DNA of 64,000 nucleotides from Bog-473 sp963730395. GTDB lineage: Bacteria; Actinomycetota; Acidimicrobiia; Acidimicrobiales; RAAP-2. Of this stretch, positions 45,105-53,957 are shown in pieces. Each line of letters begins with the position of its first letter. Position 1 is the stretch's first letter. The notes beneath the pieces were generated by a model. That model was not told where the DNA came from and did not search any database. It worked only from the letters and a program-made list of their open reading frames with translations. The stretch lies in contig CAVSSK010000006.1 of the NCBI GenBank assembly GCA_963730395.1, positions 310,001 through 374,000 of the forward strand. The letters are read 5' to 3'. The position numbers and the translations under genes were made by a program.

Positions 45105-46043
45105 TCAGCCCGCGAGCGCCGCCATGTCGCCCATGAGCGTCAACGCGTCGATCGGCCCGTCGGCGCCGAAGTCGCGGTAGAGGGCGTGGACGTTGGCCAC
45201 GAGCCGTTCTGGCTCGCCCCAGTCCGAATAGGGGCCCAGCTCGATGTCCCGCGCCGCCTCCATGGGTGTCATGCCACCATCGAAGCGGGTCCGCGCCTGG
45301 CGGGTCAGGAACTCGAAGTACTCCTTCAGCTCGGCCACCGCATCCGGCGTCGCCAAGGGGCCGTGCCCGGGCACGACCACCGTCGGCTCCAGGGCGAGGA
45401 TGCGGTCGCAGGCCGCGACCCAGTGTGCCACCGGGCCGGCCCACACGATCGGGTGGCCACCATGGAAGAGGATGTCCCCGGTGAAGACGACGCCGTCGGC
45501 GGGCAGGTGCACGATGGCGTCGCCGGCGGTGTGCGCCGGGCCCACCTCCACCAGTGACACCGGCCGGTCGCCGACACGCAGATCGAGTCGACCCTCGAAC
45601 GTCCGCGACGGCAGCGTGAGCGGCACGTCGTCGAAGTCGAACGGGGCAAAGATGCGCCCCAGGAACTCGCCGGCCTGACCGAGCGACGGCGCGGCGCGCA
45701 TCATGGCGGCCATGGTGGACGGTGGGAGCTGGCCCATCTCCTCGGCGCAGCGGACGGTCGAAATGATCTCCGAGCCGGCCACCAGCGCATTGCCGTAGCA
45801 GTGGTCGCCGTTGGCGTGCGTGTTGACCACCGTGCCGACCTGCTCGGCGGCCGGCGTGATCCGGCGCATCGTGGCGAGCATCTCGGCGGTGAGGCGCAGG
45901 TCGAAGAGCGTGTCGACGAGCAGGGACGTGCCGCCACCCGTCACGAGGCCGGCGTTCGACCAGCCCCAACCTCCGTCGGGCTGCAGATAGGCCCAGACCC
46001 CGTCGGCCACCTCGTGCAGGCCCTTCTCGTACGACGTCGGCAC
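45105..46043 (-). CDS. MBL-fold metallo-hydrolase
   Basis: 312 residues. Metal-binding motif VVNTHANGDHCYGN (a variant of HxHxDH), second-shell GPAHTAGDAIVHL, FTGDILFHGGH and VVVPGHGPLAT. Family members include lactonases, glyoxalase II and alkylsulfatase relatives. The single-His start of the motif (NTHANGDH) is shared with several thiolase- and quinoprotein-relay-type branches. Substrate unknown. Confidence 0.85.
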   Translation of the reverse strand: MPTSYEKGLHEVADGVWAYLQPDGGWGWSNAGLVTGGGTSLLVDTLFDLRLTAEMLATMRRITPAAEQVGTVVNTHANGDHCYGNALVAGSEIISTVRCAEEMGQLPPSTMAAMMRAAPSLGQAGEFLGRIFAPFDFDDVPLTLPSRTFEGRLDLRVGDRPVSLVEVGPAHTAGDAIVHLPADGVVFTGDILFHGGHPIVWAGPVAHWVAACDRILALEPTVVVPGHGPLATPDAVAELKEYFEFLTRQARTRFDGGMTPMEAARDIELGPYSDWGEPERLVANVHALYRDFGADGPIDALTLMGDMAALAG

Positions 46044-46310
46044 CGCTGTCAGCGTAAGAGGTCGTCAGCGGCGGTGCCCGGCGCGCGCTCGCGTGGGCCC
46101 GGCGGTGCGTCGGGAGGCCGCCGTGACCGTGGCCGGAGACGAGGCCCGGCGGCGTCGCCCCGGCGACGCCCTCCATTGTGAAGACTTGATGAACTCGGCC
46201 TCCCAGCTGCACATTTGGAACCGGCCGCTGTGATAGGTACCTCTCGAATCTCGTTGGCCCGGGCATGCACCAAGTGGCTGCTCGACGAGAACTCAGAGGG
46301 AGAGGTCATC

Positions 46311-47738
46311 ATGAAAGAGCGCAGCCCAGCCGAGGTCGTCCGGCTCGTGAAGGACGAGGGGATCGAGGTGGTGGACCTCCGGTTCTGCGACCTCCCAGGG
46401 CTCATGCAGCACTTCTCCCTCCCCGCGCACACGCTGACGGAGGAGATGTTCACCGAGGGAAACGGTTTCGACGGCTCGTCCATCCGCGGCTTCCAGCAGA
46501 TCCACGAGTCCGACATGATCCTCCTGCCCGATCCCTCCACCGCGGTGATCGACCCCTTCCGCCAGCACAAGACGCTCAACTTGAACTGCTTCGTGCACGA
46601 CCCGCTGACCCTCGAGCCCTACAGCCGGGACCCGCGCTACGTCGCCAAGAAGGCGGAGGAGTACGTCAAGACGACCGGCATCGCCGACACCTCCTACTTC
46701 GGACCCGGAGGCGGAGTTCTTCATCTTCGACGACGTGCGCTTCTCACAGGACCAGCACTCCGCCTTCTACCAGGTCGACTCCATCGAAGGGCATCTGGAA
46801 CTCCGGCTCGCGAGGAAGGCCCGAACCTCGGCTACAAGCCCCGCTACAAGGAGGGCTACTTCCCGGTCCCGCCGATGGACCACTTCCAGGACCTGCGCTC
46901 GGAGATGATCCTGACGATGGAGAAGCTCGGGATCGAGATCGAGGTGCAGCACCACGAGGTCGGCACCGCCGGCCAGGCCGAGATCGACATGCGCTTCGAC
47001 ACGCTGCTGAAGATGGCCGACAAGCTGATGCTCTACAAGTACGTCGTCAAGAGCGTCGCCTACGCGGCGGGCTACACGGCTACCTTCATGCCGAAGCCGC
47101 TCTACGACGACAACGGCTCGGGTATGCACGTCCACTCGTCGCTGTGGAACGGCAGCGAGCCGCTCTTTCACCAGGAGGGCACGTACGCCGCGCTGTCGGA
47201 CATCGGGCGCTGGTACATCGGCGGCATCATCAGGCACGCCCGCGCCGTGCTCGCCTTCGCCGCGCCGACGACGAATTCCTACAAGCGGCTCGTCCCCGGG
47301 TTCGAGGCGCCGGTCAACCTCGTCTACTCGCAGCGGAACCGCTCGGCTGCCTGCCGCATCCCCGTCTACTCGCCGAGCCCCAAGGCGAAAAGGGTCGAGT
47401 TCCGCTGCCCCGATCCCGCCTGCAACCCGTATCTCGCCTTCTCGGCGATCCTGATGGCCGGGCTCGACGGTGTGGCCAACCACATCGAGCCGCCGCCGCC
47501 GGTCGACGAGGACCTCTTCGACATGCCGGCCGACCAGCTGGCCAAGATCGGCCAGGTGCCGGCGTCGCTCGAGGAGGCGCTGGACGCGCTCGAGGCCGAC
47601 CAGGACTTCCTGAAGGCGGGCGGCGTCTTCACCGACGACCTGATCGAGACGTGGGTCGACTACAAGCGCTCCCGCGAGGTCGACGCCGTGCGGCTCCGGC
47701 CGCACCCGTGGGAGTTCATGCTGTACTACGACATTTGA
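46311..47738 (+). CDS. glnA: type I glutamine synthetase, scrambled segment near residue 130-165
   Basis: Ammonia-assimilating enzyme. ATG 46311 with GAGGGAG upstream. FDGSSIRGFQQIHESDMIL, EIEVQHHEVGTAGQAEIDMR, NGSGMHVHSSLW, the ATP-loop region KRLVPGFEAPVNLVYSQRNR and the C-terminus HPWEFMLYYDI are all present. Between about 46700 and 46815 three compensating frame changes hide the expected EFFIFDDVRFSQDQHSAFYQ and REEGPNLGYKP, which lie in the other frames. The usual adenylylation Tyr (NLYDLP) is Phe here (DLFDMPADQ; TTC 47517). A glnD gene is in the window, but no glnE was seen. Confidence 0.88.
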   Translation: MKERSPAEVVRLVKDEGIEVVDLRFCDLPGLMQHFSLPAHTLTEEMFTEGNGFDGSSIRGFQQIHESDMILLPDPSTAVIDPFRQHKTLNLNCFVHDPLTLEPYSRDPRYVAKKAEEYVKTTGIADTSYFGPGGGVLHLRRRALLTGPALRLLPGRLHRRASGTPAREEGPNLGYKPRYKEGYFPVPPMDHFQDLRSEMILTMEKLGIEIEVQHHEVGTAGQAEIDMRFDTLLKMADKLMLYKYVVKSVAYAAGYTATFMPKPLYDDNGSGMHVHSSLWNGSEPLFHQEGTYAALSDIGRWYIGGIIRHARAVLAFAAPTTNSYKRLVPGFEAPVNLVYSQRNRSAACRIPVYSPSPKAKRVEFRCPDPACNPYLAFSAILMAGLDGVANHIEPPPPVDEDLFDMPADQLAKIGQVPASLEEALDALEADQDFLKAGGVFTDDLIETWVDYKRSREVDAVRLRPHPWEFMLYYDI

Positions 47739-47866
47739 GCATTGTTATGGCGAACGATGTTGACGACCGCCCAGGCGAGGATGCCCCAGAACACCAGCAT
47801 GGCCAGACTCATCAGAAACCAAAGGCCCCAGTGACTTCCCCCGTTGTAGTAGGGGTACCGCATCAT
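47726..47866 (-). CDS. 46-residue membrane protein (SHOCT N-terminal-like)
   Basis: ATG 47866 with GAGAGGAA upstream, TAG at 47726, overlapping the glnA 3' end. Reads MMRYPYYNGGSHWGLWFLMS then LAMLVFWGILAWAVV and a basic tail. The Tyr/Gly/Trp-rich start and single helix resemble small membrane proteins that often carry a SHOCT domain, which is missing here. Confidence 0.55.
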   Translation of the reverse strand: MMRYPYYNGGSHWGLWFLMSLAMLVFWGILAWAVVNIVRHNNAQMS

Positions 47867-47999
47867 CGGATGTGTTCCTCTCGGAGACCTGTTTCTACGA
47901 ATCGATCATCGATTCGTAGAGATTTCTGAGCTAGAGGCGAAGGTCACCTCGGGACCTTTGGCTCTGCCGAATCTCGCTATCTGGGCAAACGATGAGACC

Positions 48000-48671
48000 A
48001 TGATGAAGCGGTTTCTCTTGATCTCCGTGGCGTTGGGGATGCTCTTGGTCTCGGCGACCGCGTGCGGCAACAACACTTCTCCTTCGTCGACCCCGACAAC
48101 GGCTGCGACCAGCACCACATCGCCCGGACCCGCGTCGTGGACTGCGGTGTGGCCTACGACGGCAAGTCATACCCGCTACGGGTTGCCGGCAGCAGCTGCC
48201 TTGGGGTTTGCGACCAGCTATCTCCACATGGTCAATCCTGTGATCGGCCAGTTCCAGCAGGGCGATGCCCGCTCTGGGGAGGTGCCCGTTCAACCGAGCA
48301 CCACTGGGCCCGTCACGACCGTGTTGGTGAGGCAGCTCGGTTCCGACAACTCTTGGTGGGTCCTGGGAGCGGGCACAGCCGCCATCAATCTGACCGCCCC
48401 GACTTGGAACGCATCCATTTCGTCTCCACTTGCTTTGAAGGGGACGAGCATGGCTTTCGAGGGAACGGTGCAGGCCCAGGTTCGCGACGACAACAACGCT
48501 CCCTTGGGCAAGGGCTACGTCACTGGAGGGAATACGTCGATGGGACCGTTCAGTGGCTCACTCGCGTTCGCCAAGGCCACCACGAAGTACGGAGCGGTCG
48601 TGCTCTACGTGACCTCCGCCGAGAATGGCGCGGTGATGGAGGCGGCAGTGATGCGAGTGCGGCTCAGCTGA
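48000..48671 (+). CDS. Gmad2-domain lipoprotein
   Basis: 223 residues from ATG 48000 or 48003. Lipobox in MLLVSATACGNN (Cys about 21-22), Ser/Thr-rich linker, a middle domain (AALGFATSYLHMVNPVIGQF, VLVRQLGSDNSWWVLGAGTA) and a C-terminal Gmad2 domain (APTWNASISSPLALKGTSMA, FEGTVQAQVRDDNNAPLGKG). Gmad2 was named for spore-germination-linked proteins but is widespread in actinobacteria. Exported and lipid-anchored (prediction). Function unknown. Confidence 0.75.
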   Translation: MMKRFLLISVALGMLLVSATACGNNTSPSSTPTTAATSTTSPGPASWTAVWPTTASHTRYGLPAAAALGFATSYLHMVNPVIGQFQQGDARSGEVPVQPSTTGPVTTVLVRQLGSDNSWWVLGAGTAAINLTAPTWNASISSPLALKGTSMAFEGTVQAQVRDDNNAPLGKGYVTGGNTSMGPFSGSLAFAKATTKYGAVVLYVTSAENGAVMEAAVMRVRLS

Positions 48672-48813
48672 CAGTTCGCCTTGCCGAACGAAGAAAGGCA
48701 TTGGTTGTTCACTTGTGACGTTGTTCTGGCGTGGAGCCGATCTGCGCGTCAGCGACCGATCCTCATGAGCCCAGGGACTTTACGGTGGTTGCCTGACGAG
48801 ACACGATGACAGA

Positions 48814-50595
48814 ATGTCTGAAACCGGGTACAACCAGCATGCATCGTCTGGCGTCGTTCGCTGGATCCCCGGTCTCGAACTCGTTCGTCGATACCGTCGC
48901 CAGTGGCTGTTCCACGACGTCCTCGCCGGACTGGCACTGACTGCCCTGCTGGTTCCGCAGGGCATGGCCTATGCGGAGTTGGCCGGGCTACCCGCCGTGA
49001 CCGGGCTGTACACGTCGGTCCTGGCCCTCCTCGCTTACGCGGTGTTCGGTCCCTCACGGATCATGGTCATTGGACCCGATTCGGCACTCGGTCCGATGAT
49101 TGCGGCGGCGATCTTGCCTCTCGTCGCCGCCGGCGGTGACCCCCAAAGAGCCATCGCGCTGGCCAGCATCCTCGCGCTGCTGATGGGTGCCTACTGCATC
49201 GTGGCCGGGATGCTCCGCGTCGGCACCCTTGCCGAGCTCTTCTCGAGGCCGATGAGGGTCGGATACTTGAACGGGCTCGCGATTGTGGTGCTGGTCAGCC
49301 AGCTTCCGAAGTTGTTCGGTTTCAGTACGACGGCCAACGGTCTCACAGCGGAGTTCCACGCCTTCGTGCATGGTGTCTCTGACGGCAAGACGGTACCGGC
49401 GTCTTTGATCATCGGCTTGGCGTCACTCGTGACCATCCTCGCCCTTCGCCTCTGGCTCCCCAAAGTACCCGGAGTGTTTCTCGCGGTCGTTGGCGCCACG
49501 GTCCTCGTGAGCGCATTCGACCTCTCGGCTCATGGCGTCGCCGTCCTAGGGGTGATTCCCTCGGGCATTCCGAAGCCGTCGATCCCCCGAGTTGAGCTTC
49601 ACGATGTGGGCACACTGGCTTTGGCGGCGTTAGGGATGGCCTTCGTCACGCTCGCTGATACATCGGCGTTGTCACGTAGCCTCGCCGCCAAACGGGGCGC
49701 GAACGTCGACCAGAATCAGGAGCTGGTGGCGCTCGGTGCCGCCAACCTGAGTACCGGTCTGTTCCAAGGGTTCCCGGTCAGCGCGTCTACAGGGCGGACG
49801 ATTACCGCCGAGAGCTCGGGATCCCTTACACAAATGACCGGGGTCATAGGGGCCATGTGCGTTCTGGCACTCCTTTCTTTCGGCAACGGCCTGCTGCAGA
49901 ATCTCCCCAGTTCCGCGCTTGCGGCGATCGTTATTGCTGCCGCCGTCGGGCTGTTCGACCTCGCGACTCTCCGCTGGCTGTGGAACGTCAGAAAGTCCGA
50001 GTTCTTGCTCTCGCTGGCCGCTCTGTTGGGCGTGGCCATCTTCGGAGTGTTGCCGGGCATCGCGATTGCCGTTGCCTTGTCGCTGGGAGATTTCGTTCGT
50101 CAGGCTTGGCGACCGCACAACGCAATTCTTGGGCGGATCCCTGGCCGAAAGGGCTACCACGACATTGAGCGACACCCCGAAGCGGTGCAGATACCCGGCC
50201 TGATCATTTACCGATTTGACGCACCGATGTTCTTTGCAAACGCGGAATTCTTCTCCGATGGGGTGATGAAGGCAATTGCCACTCGCCAAGAGTCGATCAC
50301 TTGGATTGTCGTCGCAGCCGAGCCGATCACTGATATCGACACCTCTGCAGCGGAGACGTTCGACCAGTTACTAGATGACCTAGAAGTCGAATCGGTGCAA
50401 TTGGTCTTCGCGGAGCTGAAAGGTCCCGTCAAGGACCACCTACGGAGCTACGGGCTCTATGACCGCGTTGGTGACGAACGGTTCTTCGCCACCGTGGGCG
50501 CAGCTGTCCACGGGTACCTCGATGCCTCGGGGGTGGAGTGGGTGGATTGGAGCGATGAAGATCCCGATGATGGACGCGGTTCTCTTCCAAAATGA
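48814..50595 (+). CDS. SulP family anion transporter with STAS domain
   Basis: 593 residues. Opens with LAGLALTALLVPQGMAYAEL (family signature), then IMVIGPDSALGPMIAAAILP, FQGFPVSASTGRTITAESSG and about 11-12 helices up to residue 420. The C-terminal STAS domain (about 440-560) has IYRFDAPMFFANAEFFSDGV and ITDIDTSAAETFDQLLDDLE. It may carry sulfate, bicarbonate or another anion; no partner (such as a carbonic anhydrase fusion) is present to decide. Confidence 0.92.
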   Translation: MSETGYNQHASSGVVRWIPGLELVRRYRRQWLFHDVLAGLALTALLVPQGMAYAELAGLPAVTGLYTSVLALLAYAVFGPSRIMVIGPDSALGPMIAAAILPLVAAGGDPQRAIALASILALLMGAYCIVAGMLRVGTLAELFSRPMRVGYLNGLAIVVLVSQLPKLFGFSTTANGLTAEFHAFVHGVSDGKTVPASLIIGLASLVTILALRLWLPKVPGVFLAVVGATVLVSAFDLSAHGVAVLGVIPSGIPKPSIPRVELHDVGTLALAALGMAFVTLADTSALSRSLAAKRGANVDQNQELVALGAANLSTGLFQGFPVSASTGRTITAESSGSLTQMTGVIGAMCVLALLSFGNGLLQNLPSSALAAIVIAAAVGLFDLATLRWLWNVRKSEFLLSLAALLGVAIFGVLPGIAIAVALSLGDFVRQAWRPHNAILGRIPGRKGYHDIERHPEAVQIPGLIIYRFDAPMFFANAEFFSDGVMKAIATRQESITWIVVAAEPITDIDTSAAETFDQLLDDLEVESVQLVFAELKGPVKDHLRSYGLYDRVGDERFFATVGAAVHGYLDASGVEWVDWSDEDPDDGRGSLPK

Positions 50596-51079
50596 CCCTC
50601 CGCGGTCGACGCCATCTCAATGGTCCGATCCAATTCGAAGGGGCCAAGCACGAGGCTGCTTGTTGTCGGTCCGGGAAGGAGCGTCAGCTTGTGGATCCAT
50701 ACCGTGCGGGCACTTGCCGCTCGGTTTAGCCTCGATCCACCGACAAATTTGAGATGAACCGATGAGGCGGTCGATCTGGTTGGCGGCTGATGCCACTGGG
50801 CCTCGTTCCGGCGGCTCTCGGGGAATCTGGGCGTGGCGAGGCAGGCTTTCCGTTGGTGCGCAATCCTGGCTACTGAGCTTCGGCCGGTCCCCACCTCAGC
50901 TTGCAGCGCAGCCTATTTCCAGACCTGGTGCACGTGATACTCCCAGATGGGGCACGGGGATCGCGAGGCGGGCGGATTACGCACTGCAATGCCCAGTTCA
51001 CCCAATCCCGCCCGGGCAGGATCGGGTCGCGACCCAGCCCCCGCGGAAGACAGGGGCTGAATCGGCCACACCCGCCTGG

Positions 51080-51186
51080 ACCGCCTAATGGCGGAGCGAT
51101 CTATGTGGCGGTTCGTATCTTTTGCCCCATGGTGGCGAGCGGGTAGAGCCGACCGGACCGGAGCTCGAACAACGTTTCGACAACGC
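51080..51186 (-). repeat. dispersed hairpin element R1, copy E (diverged)
   Basis: Minus strand: CGTTGTCGAAACGTTGTTCG, CCGGTCCGGTCGGCTCTACC. The CAGCATC motif is not clear. A small CCGCC-TAAT-GGCGG hairpin lies where the large one is found in other copies. Confidence 0.6.
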
Positions 51187-51223
51187 AGAGTCCTTGGGAG
51201 GCTGCGCCAAGCCGCCACGACGG

Positions 51224-51257
51224 AGCGGCCCCTCGATTGGGTGGAGGAGGGGCCGCT
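51224..51257 (-). terminator. terminator-like hairpin of the 51297 gene
   Basis: AGCGGCCCCTC pairs with GAGGGGCCGCT (11 bp, 12-base loop), about 40 bases after the stop of the 51297 gene. Confidence 0.55.
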
Positions 51258-51296
51258 GCACCCGTGTCTCGTAACTGACGTAGGTGCCCCCTCAGC

Positions 51297-51494
51297 TTAT
51301 GAGCCGATCTCGACGAAGTGACCGCGCCCGTCACAGCGCCCCCGTACCGTTGCGGACCGGGTCGCACCCGGGCAGCCCGGGCAGGTGGTCAGCTTCTCGT
51401 GCCGCTCGAGCTCGGGCTCCTCGGCTTTGCAGACAGTGCAAGTGCGCGAGTCGTCGCGGTGAATCACCAGCCGTCCGAGGCACACCGAGACCAT
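51297..51494 (-). CDS. small Cys-rich (zinc-ribbon-like) protein
   Basis: 65 residues from ATG 51494. Two Cys pairs: RTCTVCKAEEPELERHEKLT and CPGCPG, the spacing of a zinc ribbon, preceded by CLGRLVIHRDD. It is followed by a strong hairpin. The longer upstream frame is not supported. Partner and function unknown. Confidence 0.5.
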   Translation of the reverse strand: MVSVCLGRLVIHRDDSRTCTVCKAEEPELERHEKLTTCPGCPGATRSATVRGRCDGRGHFVEIGS

Positions 51495-51682
51495 GGATTG
51501 AAGGCTACGGCGTGGGAGTGGCCAACCCGGGTATCTGCCGGCGCCCGGCGACCTCATAAACCGCCAACGAGAGTGTCTCGAGGCCGCGCTTGCTGATGAT
51601 TCGCTCGTTGGGCTGTGAGGCGGAACCACGGAGGTCGACCGGCGGGAGATGCGGCGCAGACAGGTGGCGTAGCTCGGGCAGC

Positions 51683-51907
51683 ATGTTCAAGATCAGGAAA
51701 GTGACCAGGAGGCGAGGCTCCGCCGAAGACGAGTGGCAAACATCCATTGAGGTGGATGCCCGGTTCGGCGAACTCGCCGACCAGTCGTTCACCACGAGGG
51801 TTCCACCAGACGAGTCGCGGAAACAGTTTGACGATGCGGTGGCCGCCGCCCGGGCGTGCGTCCGAAAGTTCGTGGCCGAGCAGGCGCCGCACATCGAGTA
51901 CAACTGA
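51683..51907 (+). CDS. small hypothetical protein
   Basis: 74 residues from ATG 51683: MFKIRKVTRRRGSAEDEWQT, then FGELADQSFTTRVPPDESRK and a helix DDAVAAARACVRKFVAEQA. Alternating strand-like then helix pattern. No family recognised. GC bias at third positions supports coding. Confidence 0.45.
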   Translation: MFKIRKVTRRRGSAEDEWQTSIEVDARFGELADQSFTTRVPPDESRKQFDDAVAAARACVRKFVAEQAPHIEYN

Positions 51908-52391
51908 GGAGGCGAGACTTTGGTCCTGTGGCAGGAGACCTCACATCACGAGAGCGCCAGATTGTGCTCATGGCTCTTTGGAACCACAAGCTGGCAACCG
52001 CACAGCTGCACGCTTTCACTGACCCCCTCGGCCCTGGCGGGCTCTCGAAGGGGGTTGGCGCTCGTAACGGAGATCGACCGAGTTGCTAGTCGTCTCGGCG
52101 GAGCCCGTATGCCCCGGCGTATGGACTCGGGCGATAGGGCGGGACGACGGACGCGGAGCGGCGGGAGACGCGGCGGGGGAGAGCGGCGTGACACCAAAAT
52201 GACACAGGACGTGTCGAACAATGCAAGATGATGCCGGCCATCGAGAGACCGAAAGTCCAGCCCATACGGCGGATTTGGCGGAAGGTGCTGGTAGGCGTCG
52301 AGCGCCCAAAAGTTCCATGCTGTACTGCGACATTTAGGGAGTCGGGCCGGGCGGAGGCCCTGTGCCGGTGCCTCGGCGTTGCCCTGGCTCC
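51908..52391. other. gene-poor stretch
   Basis: A frame near 51930 reads LTSRERQIVLMALWNHKLAT, resembling the start of a LuxR-type helix-turn-helix, but without a start codon or continuation. A glnA-tail-like fragment lies at 52313-52338. Confidence 0.35.
52313..52338 (+). other. fragment matching the 3' end of glnA
   Basis: CATGCTGTACTGCGACATTT differs in one base from the last coding bases of glnA (47719-47738), and is followed by a stop (TAG). Upstream similarity is not evident. It could be the leftover end of a second glutamine synthetase gene. Confidence 0.3.
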
Positions 52392-53924
52392 TCAGTACAC
52401 GAAGACGGCGGTCCCGATCGGGTCGAGGTTGTTGGCCCAGATCCAGTCGATGGCCTCGTTGCTGACCCGGACGCACCCGTGGGACACCGGCGTGGGGGGC
52501 ACGGACGAGTCGCCATGGATGGCGTAGCCACCCGTGAAATACCTTGGCCGCCACAGCTGACCGAGCGGGCTGATGTCGAGCCCGTTGACCACCCGGTAGG
52601 TGTGGAAGAGCCCGGTCGGGGTGATGGCGACCGAGGTGACGCCCCCAGAGGTGTAGGTGTAGCCGCCGCCGGTGGAGGTGTTCAGCGTCCACTGCAGCTG
52701 GCCGTTGTTCACGAACATGACGAGGTCGTTGGCCAGGTTGACCTCAATCACGTAGCCCGACGTGGTCTGCGGGTGGGGGACCACCCCGGCGTTGAGCGCG
52801 GCCCACGTCGACGGCCCGACCACCCCGTCGCGGGGGAGGTTGGCCGCCTTCTGGAGCGCCCAGACGGCCTGTTCGGTGCTGTCGTCGAAGGAACCGCCCG
52901 TGGTGTCGACCCAGTACCCGAGCGCGTACAGCTGCTGCTGCAGCACGGCGACCGCGGGGCCGCTGGCACCCGGATTCAGGGTGGGAGGTAGCGGCGGGGG
53001 AGAAGTCGGCAGGAGCCAGTACCCGTTCCCGTCGTGCGTGGCGGCGATGCCTCGGATCGGGTTGGCGTTCGGTTGCCCGCCCATGGAGCCGAGGAAGGGG
53101 GCACCGAAGTTGAAGACGCCGCCGTCGGCTGCGGCCATCCAGTAGCCACCGTTGCCGGCGGCCATCCCGACGATCTTGGCGTTCAGCGGCGTGCCGCCCA
53201 TCGAACCGAGGAACGGCGCCGTCCCGTAATTGAAGATGCCGCCGTCGGCGGCGACCAGCCAGTAGCCCGACCCGCCCGGTGCGGCCGCCATGCCGACGAC
53301 GGGCTGGTTGAGGTGGATGGAGCCGGTCGAGCCGTAGAAGGCGGCGTCGCCGTAGGAGAAGATGCCCCCGTCGGAGGCCACGAGCCAGTAGCCGTTGCCG
53401 CTCGGCGTGGCCGCCATGCCCACGATGGGCTTGTTGAGCGGCAGGCTGCCGGCCGACCCGTGGAAGACGGCGTCGCCGTAGGAGAAGACGCCGCCGTCGG
53501 AGGCGACGAGCCAGTAGCCGCCCCCGTCGGGCGTCGCCGCCATGCCCACGATCGGCTTGTTCAGCGGTAGGGCGCCGGCCGACCCGTGGAAGACGGCGTC
53601 GCCGTAGGAGAAGATGCCGCCGTCGGAGGCGACGATCCAGTAGCCGTTGCCGGTCGACGTCGCCGCCATGCCGACCGCGGGGGCGTTGAGCGTCAGCCCG
53701 CCCGCAGGGCCGAAGTTCCCGGCGCTCCCGAAGTTGACCGGCTCGGCCGGGTTGTCGGGATACGCAGCCGACGCCGTGCCCGGGGCCACCGCGACCAGGC
53801 CGGGCAGGAGCACGACGAGCCCCACGAGCGCCGAGATCAGGTGGCGCTGGCGACGGCGCCCTCGCCGGACGGGCTCGCCGCTGGTGGTGGCGGGTTCTCG
53901 GGACGTGGTCTGATCGGCCGCCAT
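52392..53924 (-). CDS. secreted GYW/SDGG-repeat protein fused to an L,D-transpeptidase
   Basis: 510 residues. The N-terminal signal helix (LISALVGLVVLLPGLVAVAP, then TASAAYPD) is followed by about six repeats (about 75-325) with GYWLVASDGGIFSYGDAAFY and LNKPIVGMAATP words. Then a Pro linker, a peptidoglycan-binding domain (GPAVAVLQQQLYALGYWVDT, AANLPRDGVVGPSTWAALNA) and a YkuD catalytic domain with YAIHGDSSVPPTPVSHGCVR (catalytic Cys). It probably works on the outer cell wall. It links the repeat family to cell-wall location directly. Confidence 0.88.
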   Translation of the reverse strand: MAADQTTSREPATTSGEPVRRGRRRQRHLISALVGLVVLLPGLVAVAPGTASAAYPDNPAEPVNFGSAGNFGPAGGLTLNAPAVGMAATSTGNGYWIVASDGGIFSYGDAVFHGSAGALPLNKPIVGMAATPDGGGYWLVASDGGVFSYGDAVFHGSAGSLPLNKPIVGMAATPSGNGYWLVASDGGIFSYGDAAFYGSTGSIHLNQPVVGMAAAPGGSGYWLVAADGGIFNYGTAPFLGSMGGTPLNAKIVGMAAGNGGYWMAAADGGVFNFGAPFLGSMGGQPNANPIRGIAATHDGNGYWLLPTSPPPLPPTLNPGASGPAVAVLQQQLYALGYWVDTTGGSFDDSTEQAVWALQKAANLPRDGVVGPSTWAALNAGVVPHPQTTSGYVIEVNLANDLVMFVNNGQLQWTLNTSTGGGYTYTSGGVTSVAITPTGLFHTYRVVNGLDISPLGQLWRPRYFTGGYAIHGDSSVPPTPVSHGCVRVSNEAIDWIWANNLDPIGTAVFVY

Positions 53925-53957
53925 CTGTGCTCCTTAGGGTCGGCGTGGGGCGTGTGC

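Larger units (their letters stand above)
50596..51296. other. gene-poor stretch holding R1-E and a hairpin
   Basis: No supported gene. Contains R1-E (51080-51186) and a strong hairpin (51224-51257). Confidence 0.5.

Noticed and set aside
43711..46266. 851-codon minus-strand frame
   Set aside because: Runs out of frame through the kinase and MBL genes; low-complexity Arg/Pro/Gly product.
46265..47929. 554-codon plus frame over glnA
   Set aside because: Alternative frame; only short parts near 46780 carry glutamine synthetase words.
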